A stretch of DNA of 64,000 nucleotides from Pseudomonas anuradhapurensis (GTDB lineage: Bacteria; Pseudomonadota; Gammaproteobacteria; Pseudomonadales; Pseudomonadaceae). The DNA lies in NCBI RefSeq assembly GCF_014269225.2, contig NZ_CP077097.1:2801001-2865000 (forward strand). The letters are read 5' to 3'. Shown here piece after piece: positions 21,439 through 30,200 of the stretch (position 1 is its first letter; each line of letters begins with the position of its first letter). The position numbers and the translations under genes were made by a program. The notes beneath the pieces are model-generated. The model was not told the DNA's origin. It worked only from the letters and a program-made list of their open reading frames with translations, and ran no database searches.

Positions 21439-23439
21439 ATGTCCCTTCCAAAGAATCACCTGGAACTGCTCAGCCCTGCCCGTGACGTTGCCATCGCCCG
21501 CGAAGCGATCCTGCACGGCGCTGACGCCATCTATATCGGCGGCCCGAGCTTCGGCGCGCGCCATAACGCCTGCAACGAAGTCAGCGATATCGCCGAACTG
21601 GTCGAGTTCGCCCATCGCTACCACGCACGCGTTTTCACCACCATCAACACCATCCTCCACGACAACGAACTGGAACCCGCCCGCACGCTGATCCACCAGT
21701 TGTACGACGCCGGCGTCGATGCCTTGATCGTGCAGGACCTGGGCGTGATGGAACTGGACATCCCGCCGATCGAGCTGCACGCCAGTACGCAGACCGACAT
21801 CCGCACCCTGGAGCGGGCCAAGTTCCTCGACCAGGCCGGCTTCTCCCAGCTGGTGCTGGCCCGCGAGCTGAACCTGCAGCAGATCCGCGCCATTGCCGCC
21901 GAGACCGACGCCGCCATCGAGTTCTTCATCCACGGCGCGTTGTGCGTGGCCTTCTCCGGCCAGTGCAACATCTCCCACGCGCAGACCGGCCGCAGCGCCA
22001 ACCGTGGCGATTGCTCCCAGGCCTGCCGCCTGCCCTACACCCTGAAGGATGACCAGGGCCGCGTGGTGGCCTTCGAGAAGCACCTGCTGTCGATGAAGGA
22101 CAACAACCAGACCGCCAACCTGCGCGACCTGGTCGATGCCGGCGTACGCTCGTTCAAGATCGAAGGCCGCTACAAGGACATGGGCTATGTGAAGAACATC
22201 ACTGCCCACTACCGCAAGGAACTCGACGCCATCCTCGAAGACCGCCCGGAGCTGGCCCGCGCCTCCAGCGGCCGCACCGAGCATTTCTTCGTGCCCGACC
22301 CGGACAAGACCTTCCACCGTGGCAGCACCGACTACTTCGTCACCGAGCGCAAGGTCGACATCGGTGCCTTCGACTCGCCAACCTTCACCGGCCTGCCGGT
22401 AGGTGTGGTGGAGAAGGTCGGCAAGCGCGACCTGCAGGTAGTCACCGAAGTGCCGCTGACCAATGGCGACGGCCTCAACGTGCTGGTCAAGCGCGAAGTG
22501 GTGGGTTTCCGCGCCAACATCGCCGAGCTGCGCAGCGCGTTCGAGGAAGACGGCGAGAAGCGCTACCGTTACCGCGTCGAGCCCAACGAAATGCCCGAAG
22601 GCCTGCACAAGCTGCGGCCCAACCACCCGCTGTCGCGCAACCTCGACCACAACTGGCAGCAGGCCCTGCAACGCACCTCGGCCGAACGCCGGGTCGGCGT
22701 GCACTGGCACGCGGTATTGCGCGAGCAGCGCCTGGCGCTGACCGTCACCAGCGAAGAAGGTGTGAACGCGCAGGTGGCGCTGGACGGCCCGTTCGGCCCG
22801 GCCAACAAGCCGCAGCAGGCGCTGGAGCAGTTGCACGACCTGCTCGGCCAGCTGGGTACTACGATGTACCACGCCGACAGCATCGAACTGGATGCCCCGC
22901 AGGCGTTCTTCATCCCCAACTCGCAGCTCAAGGCCCTGCGCCGCGAAGCCATCGAGGCGTTGACCGCGGCACGTGTGCAGGCGCACCCGCGTGGTGGGCG
23001 CAAGGCCGAGACCACGCCACCGCCGGTATACCCCGAGTCGCATTTGTCGTTCCTGGCCAACGTGTACAACCAGAAGGCCCGTGACTTCTACCACCGCCAC
23101 GGGGTGCAACTGATCGACGCAGCCTACGAGGCCCATGAAGAGCATGGCGAAGTGCCGGTGATGATCACCAAGCACTGCCTGCGTTTCTCCTTCAACCTGT
23201 GCCCCAAGCAGGCCAAGGGCGTGACCGGCGTGCGTACCAAGGTGGCGCCGATGCAGCTGATTCAGGGCGACGAAGTACTGACCCTGAAGTTCGACTGCAA
23301 GCCGTGCGAAATGCATGTGATCGGCAAGATGAAGAGCCACATCATCGACCTGCCGACCCCAGGCAGCGCGGTGGCCCAGGTGGTCGGGCACATCAGCCCG
23401 GAAGACTTGCTCAAGACCATTCCACGCGGGCCGCATTGA
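21439..23439 (+). CDS. rlhA: Peptidase U32 family, 23S rRNA 5-hydroxycytidine C2501 synthase (RlhA)
   Basis: A 666-residue homologue of E. coli RlhA (YdcP), which hydroxylates C2501 in the peptidyl transferase centre of 23S rRNA. From memory the two sequences are alike over almost the full length, with shared blocks such as HGADAIYIGGPSFGARHNA, FFIHGALCVAFSGQC and SANRGDCSQACRLPYTL. Conserved cysteines, including those in GDCSQACR and the C-terminal CLRFSFNLCP and CKPCEMHV, fit Fe-S coordination. ATG 21439 gives MSLPKNHLELLSPARD, aligning with E. coli; a GTG 24 bases upstream is the alternative. Confidence 0.9.
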   Translation: MSLPKNHLELLSPARDVAIAREAILHGADAIYIGGPSFGARHNACNEVSDIAELVEFAHRYHARVFTTINTILHDNELEPARTLIHQLYDAGVDALIVQDLGVMELDIPPIELHASTQTDIRTLERAKFLDQAGFSQLVLARELNLQQIRAIAAETDAAIEFFIHGALCVAFSGQCNISHAQTGRSANRGDCSQACRLPYTLKDDQGRVVAFEKHLLSMKDNNQTANLRDLVDAGVRSFKIEGRYKDMGYVKNITAHYRKELDAILEDRPELARASSGRTEHFFVPDPDKTFHRGSTDYFVTERKVDIGAFDSPTFTGLPVGVVEKVGKRDLQVVTEVPLTNGDGLNVLVKREVVGFRANIAELRSAFEEDGEKRYRYRVEPNEMPEGLHKLRPNHPLSRNLDHNWQQALQRTSAERRVGVHWHAVLREQRLALTVTSEEGVNAQVALDGPFGPANKPQQALEQLHDLLGQLGTTMYHADSIELDAPQAFFIPNSQLKALRREAIEALTAARVQAHPRGGRKAETTPPPVYPESHLSFLANVYNQKARDFYHRHGVQLIDAAYEAHEEHGEVPVMITKHCLRFSFNLCPKQAKGVTGVRTKVAPMQLIQGDEVLTLKFDCKPCEMHVIGKMKSHIIDLPTPGSAVAQVVGHISPEDLLKTIPRGPH

Positions 23440-23491
23440 GCGTAGCGCCAGCGGGTTCGCACGATCCGGCAAGGACCGGGCGAACCCGCCC

Positions 23492-24817
23492 TCAGCGTAT
23501 CTGGTGCTTGTGCAGCAACCGATAGAATGTCGGCCGCGAAATACCCAGCACCTTGGCCGCCACGCTCAGGTTGTCACTGTGCCGGTTGAGCACGTCGCAT
23601 AGCGCCTGGCGCTCGGCCCGGTGCTTGTACTCCTCCAGCGTGCCCAGTGGCGGTTGTGCCGGCTCGAGGGTATCCAGCCCCAGGTCCTGCGCTTCGATTT
23701 GCCGGCCTTCGGCAAGGACCAGCCCGCGGCGTACCCGGTTGGCCAGCTCACGCACGTTACCCGGCCAGTCATGCCGGCCCATGGCCGCCAGGGCGTTGTC
23801 GCTGAACGACCGCGGGCGACGCCCGGTTTCCAGGCTGTAGAACTGGGCAAAATGGCTGGCCAGCATAGCCAAGTCACCATGCCGGTCACGCAGTGGCGCG
23901 GTGACTACCTGCAGGACGTTGAGGCGGTAGTAAAGGTCCTCACGGAAGCGCCCTTGTGCGATGGCCTTTTCCAGGTCCACATGGGTAGCCGCCAGCACCC
24001 GCACGTCCACCGGGATCGGCTGGCTGCCGCCCACGCGCTCGATATGCTTTTCCTGCAGAAAGCGCAGCAGGTTGGCCTGCAGCTCCAGCGGCAGGTCGCC
24101 AATTTCGTCGAGGAACAGCGTGCCGCCGTGGGCGGCTTCGATGCGCCCGGTCTTGCGCTGGTGGGCACCGGTGAACGCCCCTTTTTCGTGGCCGAACAAT
24201 TCCGACTGGATCAGGTGTTCGGGTATCGCCCCGCAGTTGATGGCGATGAACGGTTGCTCGCTGCGCTGCGACTGGCGATGCAGGGTGCGCGCGACCAGCT
24301 CCTTGCCGGTGCCACTTTCACCACGGATCAGCACTGGCGACTCGGTGGGTGCCAGCTTGCCCAGCAGCTTGCGCAGCTCGCGGATCGGGCGGCTTTCACC
24401 CAGCAGCTCGTGGGTGGTTTCCTCGGCCTTGCGCACGCCCCTGCCGCGCAGGCGGGCCATGCCGAAGGCACGGCCCAGGGTGACCTGCACCCGGGATACG
24501 TCGAATGGCAGGGTGTGGAAGTCGAAAAACCATTCGCAGACAAAATCGCCGACCGCCGGCATGCGCAGCTGTTCGGCGCTGAGCACGGCAATCCATTCGG
24601 TGTTGCTGCGGGTGATCAGGTCCTTGACCGCATCCGGATGCCTCAGGTGGCTAGCCTGCAAGCGTAACAGGCCCACATCGCAAGGTTGATCCAGCGCGGC
24701 GCCGAGCCTGCAGCTGTCCACATCCCAGCCTGCGCTGCGCAGGCCTGGCAACAAGCGGTGGCAGTCGTCGCAAGGGTCGACGATGAGCAGACGGCGTTGG
24801 GCGGCTGGCTGTTGCAT
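23492..24817 (-). CDS. Sigma-54-type activator with VpsR-like N-terminal domain
   Basis: A 441-residue regulator. Residues 1-135 form a receiver-like VpsR domain lacking an obvious phosphoacceptor signature. The AAA+ domain has Walker A GESGTGKE (about residue 165) and the sigma-54 contact loop GAFTGAHQRKTG (about 225). The C terminus is a Fis-type helix-turn-helix (NLSVAAKVLGISRPTFYRLL). Relatives control exopolysaccharide and biofilm genes and some bind c-di-GMP. It is divergent from a small protein gene across a 342-base gap. Targets are unknown. Confidence 0.88.
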   Translation of the reverse strand: MQQPAAQRRLLIVDPCDDCHRLLPGLRSAGWDVDSCRLGAALDQPCDVGLLRLQASHLRHPDAVKDLITRSNTEWIAVLSAEQLRMPAVGDFVCEWFFDFHTLPFDVSRVQVTLGRAFGMARLRGRGVRKAEETTHELLGESRPIRELRKLLGKLAPTESPVLIRGESGTGKELVARTLHRQSQRSEQPFIAINCGAIPEHLIQSELFGHEKGAFTGAHQRKTGRIEAAHGGTLFLDEIGDLPLELQANLLRFLQEKHIERVGGSQPIPVDVRVLAATHVDLEKAIAQGRFREDLYYRLNVLQVVTAPLRDRHGDLAMLASHFAQFYSLETGRRPRSFSDNALAAMGRHDWPGNVRELANRVRRGLVLAEGRQIEAQDLGLDTLEPAQPPLGTLEEYKHRAERQALCDVLNRHSDNLSVAAKVLGISRPTFYRLLHKHQIR

Positions 24818-25159
24818 GACCGATCCTTGGCGCCAGTTTTTGGTTTTGTGAAATAAAACAGCAAGTTGTGGCGCCCGATTAACAGTAGCAACGAAGTTGA
24901 CGGTGCCCAGTACCGTCTGTCTGCCGAATCATTTTTTTACAATCTGTCATGGGAATTTTCGCACTTTATCGACATCACATGGCGGCAAGGGCCGGGGTGA
25001 AACACCGCCCTGAAAAATTTTTTACCAACCCTGTGTGACTTGCCCCCGGACATTGAGCATCAGTACACATAACCCCGCGCTGCACTTCGCGACCACTGAG
25101 GCGACTTTAAAGCAACGCGGACTTCATCTGGATGTTTGGGACCATAGAGAGACCGAACC
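24818..25159. other. Divergent intergenic region, AT-rich for this genome
   Basis: This gap between the VpsR-like regulator and the small protein gene must hold promoters for both. It contains T- and A-rich runs (for example around 24930 and 25015). I found no convincing sigma-54 element or long inverted repeat. Confidence 0.5.
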
Positions 25160-25426
25160 ATGAATGCCCCGCTCCGTGTCAACGAAGCACTGCTGATTGC
25201 CGACCACGCCTTCGAACCCTTCCAGTGCGTAGCCTGGGATGCCCCCAACGGTACTGGTGAACTGAGCCTGGCAGTGATCGACCGGACCAGCACCCGCATC
25301 GGCAGCAAGCAAGTGTCGTCGAGCATCTATTCCGACCCGGCCCAGTGGGCCAGCCTGATTGAAGAAGTGCGCGCGGAACTCTGCGAAAAAGGTTACGACC
25401 TGCAACCGTGGTCGATGCCGAAATAA
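25160..25426 (+). CDS. Conserved small hypothetical protein
   Basis: An 88-residue soluble protein with no signal peptide, membrane span or cysteine-rich motif; it has a single cysteine near residue 23 and another near 75. I do not recognise a domain. Codon use is normal for the region and the reading frame is backed by a clear stop and a hairpin just downstream, so it is probably real. It is transcribed away from the VpsR-like activator, which could regulate it. Confidence 0.7.
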   Translation: MNAPLRVNEALLIADHAFEPFQCVAWDAPNGTGELSLAVIDRTSTRIGSKQVSSSIYSDPAQWASLIEEVRAELCEKGYDLQPWSMPK

Positions 25427-25443
25427 TATAACCCGGCAAAAAC

Positions 25444-25468
25444 CAAGTGCGTGCTTGCCACGCACTTG
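25444..25468. terminator. Hairpin between convergent genes
   Basis: CAAGTGCGTG (25444-25453) pairs perfectly with CACGCACTTG (25459-25468) around a 5-base loop. It lies between the small protein gene and the end of the chelatase VWA gene. There is no strong T tract. Confidence 0.6.
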
Positions 25469-25534
25469 TATAACTTCCTCAGTTGCTGTTCTGGCAACGC
25501 TGCTTGTTGCGACATTGTGTCGCGCCGGTACTTT

Positions 25535-26206
25535 TCACTCCCGGATCTTGAACTGTTGCAAGTGCTGATAATCCGCTTGCAGTTGTTCCGCCAGACGCTG
25601 CGCGCGCCCCAGGCGCACCGGCGCCATTTCCATATCCACCAGCAACGTGGTGCACGGCATCGGCTGTACACCATTGCAATGCTGCAGGCGGCCATCGGTA
25701 AACACCAGGCAACGCAACGCTTCCTGCGGGTGGGCGCGTTGCCGCGCCTGGAGCCAATGCCGGGCCTGTTCCAGTGCGGCAAGCAACGGCGTTCCGCCAC
25801 CGGCACCCAAGGCGTGCAGCCACGGCTGCAAGGCGGCCGAAGCCTTCAGGCCGTGACGTTGCCACTGCGGCGTGCGCCCGCTGGCAGTCAGCAGGGCCAG
25901 CCTGGCGCGCTGGCGGTACGCCTGGTCGAACAGTGTCGCCAGCAGCCCCTTGGTCTGCGCCAGTGCCTGGTGGCGCCGGGTCGAGGCCGAGGCATCGACG
26001 ATAACCAGCCACAACTCGGCTGGCCTGGCCTGGCGCAGCTGCCAGCACAGGTCCTGGCGCAGCCGTGGCCGGCCCTTGAGCAAGGTCGGCAGCCAGGCCA
26101 CCCGACCGCTGGCGGCATGCCGCGCACGGCCCGTGCGGGTACCGTGCTGCTTGCCTGCGCCTGCTTTGGCATCCGGCCCCTTGGCAGTTGGCTGGGGGAT
26201 GCTCAG
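25535..26206 (-). CDS. VWA domain of a ChlD-type chelatase subunit (likely made by -1 frameshift from the ChlI-like gene)
   Basis: This frame encodes the C-terminal half of a ChlD/BchD-like chelatase subunit. The MIDAS metal-binding motif DASAS lies in ELWLVIVDASASTRR, preceded by an Arg/Gly-rich linker typical of ChlD. The only ordinary start is GTG 26101, which would cut away linker sequence that resembles the family. No ATG, GTG or TTG lies between there and the end of the upstream gene; the frame can be entered by a -1 slip at the A AAA AAG site at 26209-26215, or at CTG 26206 overlapping the upstream stop. I give the span from CTG 26206; the fused product would cover 27225 down to 25535. 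It would work with CobN in cobalt insertion. Confidence 0.8.
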   Translation of the reverse strand: MSIPQPTAKGPDAKAGAGKQHGTRTGRARHAASGRVAWLPTLLKGRPRLRQDLCWQLRQARPAELWLVIVDASASTRRHQALAQTKGLLATLFDQAYRQRARLALLTASGRTPQWQRHGLKASAALQPWLHALGAGGGTPLLAALEQARHWLQARQRAHPQEALRCLVFTDGRLQHCNGVQPMPCTTLLVDMEMAPVRLGRAQRLAEQLQADYQHLQQFKIRE

Positions 26207-26232
26207 GGCTTTTTTGCCCAGTTCGGCACCTC
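26169..26232 (-). promoter_or_regulatory. Programmed -1 ribosomal frameshift signal
   Basis: Three standard elements occur in order on the minus strand. A Shine-Dalgarno-like GAGGTG (26232-26227) lies 11 bases before the slippery heptamer. The heptamer A AAA AAG (26215-26209) is in the proper phase (GCA AAA AAG) and is the one used by E. coli dnaX. Six bases later a hairpin begins: GCATCC (26202-26197) pairs with GGATGC (26174-26169), extended by CCC/GGG. The zero frame stops at TGA 26205, and a -1 slip enters the VWA frame exactly. Confidence 0.85.
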
Positions 26233-27225
26233 ACGGCGGGCGCCGCTGGCGACCGGCTGCGCCGGCAATGCCCCCCAGTCGCCCTGCCCGGCCTGTTCAC
26301 CCGGGTTACCGGCACCCTGCGGCACAGGCTGCTGCCCAGCTTGCGACGGCGTCGAAGGCGGGTTGGCCTGGGGAGTAACCCGGCGACGATGGCGCAGGGC
26401 GAACTCGGCCACCGCCTCGACATCGGCCTCTTCGATGGCTGCAGCACCGCGCCAGGCGCAGTGCGCGCGCGCAGCCCGCAACCAGACCAGGTCGGCACGC
26501 AGGCCATCGACCCCGGCGGCATAGCAGCGCTCGGTGATCCAGGCCAGCGCCTGGTCGTCCAGGGCGATATCGGCCAGGGCGTGGCGGGCGGCCTGGCAGC
26601 GTTCGCGCAATTGCGCCTGGGCCGGGGCCCATTGCGCACAGAAAGCCTGCGGGTCGCTGTCGAACGCCAGGCGGCGACGAATGATTTGTTGACGCGCTGC
26701 CGGCTCGGGCAAGCCTTCCAGGGCCACGTTCAGGCCGAAGCGGTCGAGCAGCTGCGGGCGCAGTTCGCCTTCCTCCGGGTTCATGGTGCCGATCAATACG
26801 AAGCGGGCACTGTGCCGGTGCGAAATGCCGTCACGCTCGACCCGGTTGGTACCGCTGGCCGCCACGTCGAGCAACAGGTCGACCAGGGTGTCGGGCAGCA
26901 GGTTGACCTCGTCGACGTACAGCACGCCGCCATCGGCCTGGGCCAGCACGCCCGGGGAAAACTGCGCCTTGCCCTGCCCGAGCGCAGCATCCAGGTCGAG
27001 AGTGCCGACCAGGCGTTCCTCGCTGGCCCCCAGCGGCAGGGTGACGAACGGCCCCTCCCCCAGCAGGTCGGCGAGGCCACGGGCCAGGGTGCTCTTGGCC
27101 ATGCCACGCGGCCCCTCGATCAGCACACCACCGATCTTCGGGTCGATAGCCGTCAGGCACAGCGCCAGCTTGAGGTCGTCGGCAGCGACCACGGCGGCCA
27201 GCGGAAATTGCACGGGTTCACTCAT
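26203..27225 (-). CDS. ChlI-like AAA+ chelatase subunit (magnesium/cobalt chelatase small subunit)
   Basis: A 340-residue AAA+ ATPase. Walker A GPRGMAKST is at residues 38-46, Walker B GGVLYVDEVNLL near residue 97-108, and sensor sequences GTMNPEEGELRPQLLDRFGL near 145-165, all typical of ChlI/BchI. The C-terminal 60 residues are a Pro/Gln/Gly-rich linker like that joining AAA+ and VWA parts in ChlD. Its end contains the slippery site, so ribosomes can either stop here, giving a small subunit, or shift to give the medium subunit. ATG 27225 follows the cobN stop by one base. The partner is CobN. Confidence 0.92.
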   Translation of the reverse strand: MSEPVQFPLAAVVAADDLKLALCLTAIDPKIGGVLIEGPRGMAKSTLARGLADLLGEGPFVTLPLGASEERLVGTLDLDAALGQGKAQFSPGVLAQADGGVLYVDEVNLLPDTLVDLLLDVAASGTNRVERDGISHRHSARFVLIGTMNPEEGELRPQLLDRFGLNVALEGLPEPAARQQIIRRRLAFDSDPQAFCAQWAPAQAQLRERCQAARHALADIALDDQALAWITERCYAAGVDGLRADLVWLRAARAHCAWRGAAAIEEADVEAVAEFALRHRRRVTPQANPPSTPSQAGQQPVPQGAGNPGEQAGQGDWGALPAQPVASGARREVPNWAKKP

Positions 27226-27226
27226 T

Positions 27227-30200
27227 TCAAGCCTGTTCCTCGCCGTCGAGCAGTTGCTCCTCGAGGGCTTCGCGGTAATCACCCGGCGCCTGCCACAGGC
27301 CGCGTTGCTGGGCCTCCAGCAGGCGCTCGGTAAGGTCGCGCAAGGCCTCGGGGTTGTGCTCGCGCATGAAGTTGCGGGTCGCCGGGTCGAGCACATAGGC
27401 ATCGGCCAGCGACTGGTAATGATGGTCGTCGATCAGGTGCGTGGTGGCATCGAAGGCAAACAGGTTGTCGACCGTCGCCGCCATCTCGAACGCGCCCTTG
27501 TAGCCATGGCGCTTGACCCCGTCGATCCACTTCGGGTTGAGTGCACGGGCGCGGATGACCCGGTTCAGCTCTTCCTTGAGGGTACGGATGCGCGGTCGGT
27601 CGGCCTGGCTGTGGTCGCCGTGGTAGCTGGCCACCGCCGCAGCGGACAAGGTTTCCGACGCCGCCAGCATGCCACCCTGGAACTGGTAATAGTCGTTGGA
27701 GTCGAGCAGGTCGTGCTCGTGGTTGTCCTGGTTCTGCAACACCGCCTGCACCCTGGCCAGGCGCTGGGCGAACTGGGCGCGGGCCGGTGTCCCGTCGTCG
27801 CTGCCGCCGTAGGCATAGCCGCCATGGTTGAGGTAGACCTCGGCCAGGTCGTCGCGGCTGTGCCACAGGCGCCCGTCGATGGCGTTCTGCACCCCTGCGC
27901 CATAGGCCCCGGGTTTGGCGCCGAACACCCGCCAACCAGCCTGGCGCGCAGCCTGCTCGGCATCCAGCCCTTGCGCCTGCAGCGTGGCACGCTCGCTGCG
28001 CACCCGGGCAGCCAGAGGGTTGAGATCGTCCGGCTCGTCCAGCGCAGCGACCGCCTGCACAGCGGCATCGAACAGGCGAATGAGGTTGCCGAAGGCATCG
28101 CGGAAAAACCCGGAAACGCGCAAGGTCACGTCCACCCGCGGGCGGTCGAGCAGGCTCAACGGCAGGATCTCGAAATCGTCGACACGCTGGCTGCCACTGG
28201 CCCAGACCGGGCGTACCCCCATCAGTGCCATGGCCTGGGCGATGTCGTCGCCACCTGTGCGCATGGTCGCCGTGCCCCATACCGACAGGCCGAGCTGGCG
28301 CAAGTGGTCGCCATGGTCCTGCAGGTGACGTTCGAGGATCAGGTTGGCCGAGGCGAAGCCCAGGCGCCAGGCCGTGGTGGTGGGCAGGTTGCGCACATCC
28401 ACGGTATAGAAGTTACGACCGGTGGGCAGCACATCCAGGCGCCCACGGCTGGGTGCACCACTGGGGCCGGCAGGCACGAAACGCCCTGCCAGCGCGGCCA
28501 GCAGGCCGCTGATTTCGGCGTTACCGCAGGCGTCCAGGCTGGGTGCCACCGTTTCACGCAGGGCCTGCACCACGTCATGGACCGGTTGCCATTCGCCCTC
28601 TGCCGGTAACTGTACGGTGCCATCCAGTGCCTGCTCGATTACCTGCAAGGCCAACAGTTCGAGACGTTCGCGGGTGTCGCCACAGGTACGCCAAGGTTCG
28701 TCGCTCAGGGCCAGCAGTTGCGCGGGTCGCACGCCCTGCCACGGCTGGCCGAGGTCACAATCGAGCGGGTCGAAACCCGGCACCAGCGCCTTGGCCAGCA
28801 CGCGCAGCAGGCTGGCATTGCCGCCGCGACCATCGCCCCGCTCGACCCGTAACAGCGCCAGCAGGGTATCCACGCGCAGCCGCCCTTGCGGCGACTGGCC
28901 GAACACATGCAGGCCATCGCGAATCTGCGATTCCTTCAGGTCGCACAGGTAGGTGTCCAGGCGCGGCAGCCACACGGCGGCATCATCCAGTTGCCCTTCC
29001 AATTGCAATTCGCGGTCGATGTGGTTGGCCTTGACCAGTTCGAGGATGTCGCGCTGCAGCTCGCGGGCACGCCTTGGGTCGAGCAGTTGCGCTTCATAGA
29101 ATTCATCCGCCAGTTGTTCCAGATGGCGCAACGGGCCGTAGGTTTCGGCGCGCGTCAGCGGCGGCATCAGGTGGTCGATGATCACCGCCTGGGTGCGCCG
29201 TTTGGCCTGGGCGCCCTCGCCCGGGTCATTGACGATGAACGGGTAGATGTTCGGCAGCGGGCCGAGCAACGCATCCGGCCAGCATTGCGCTGACAAGCCG
29301 ACGCCCTTGCCGGGCAACCATTCGAGGTTGCCGTGCTTGCCCACGTGGATCACCGCGTCGGCGGCAAAGGCATGGCGCAGCCAGAAGTGAAACGCCAGGT
29401 AGCCGTGGGGCGGCACCAGGTCGGGGTCGTGGTACACCGCGCTGGGGTCCACCTGGTAGCCGCGGGCCGGCTGGATACCGACGAAGGTCAGGCCGAAGCG
29501 CAGGCCGGCCACCATCAGCCGGCCACTGCGGTACATCGGGTCCTGCTGCGGCGGCCCCCAGCGTTCCAGCACGGCCTGGCGGTTGGCCTCTGGCAGGCGC
29601 TCGAAGGCAGCCTGGTAATCGGCCAGGCTCAGGCTTTGCGCGCAGGGGCGCAGGTCCAGCAGGTCAAGGTCATTGGTCACACCACCCAGCAGTTGCTGAA
29701 TCAGTTGCGTGCCGCTGCCCGGCAAATCGGCCAACGGGTAACCTTCGGCCCGCAGCGCCTTGAGGATGTTCAACGCAGCCGCTGGCGTGTCCAGGCCGAC
29801 ACCGTTGCCGATGCGGCCATCCCGGGTCGGGTAGTTGGCCAACACCAGGGCCACCCGCTTCTGGGCATTGGGCAAACGCGCCAGCTCGACCCAGCGGCGG
29901 GCCAGCTCGGCGACGAAATCCATGCGTTCGGGGTGGGCACGGTAGCAGACCACGTCGGACTGGCTGCGCTCGCTGCGCCAGGCCATGTCCTTGAAGCTGA
30001 CCGGGCGGGTGATGATGCGCCCGTCCAGTTCCGGCAAGGCAATGTGCATGGCCAGGTCGCGCGCGCCCAGGCCTTGCTCGCTGGCTTCCCAACCGGGCTG
30101 GTTGTCCTGCGCGCAAATGGCCTGGAGCACCGGGATGTCGCGACGGAACGGGCGCAGGTTGGGCCGTTCGGGGCTGGACAGGGCAAAGCCTGTGGTATTG

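Noticed and set aside
20860..23472. 870-codon minus-strand frame opposite rlhA
   Set aside because: Antisense to a clear RlhA homologue; the translation shows no known fold and is biased in composition.
25535..26101. VWA gene as an independent gene starting at GTG 26101
   Set aside because: It would lose the linker that resembles ChlD, has a weak start and ignores the frameshift elements; kept only as a fallback.
26203..26220. GGGCAAAAAAGCCC as a transcription terminator
   Set aside because: The stem is only four bases and no T tract follows; its A run fits the slippery site better.
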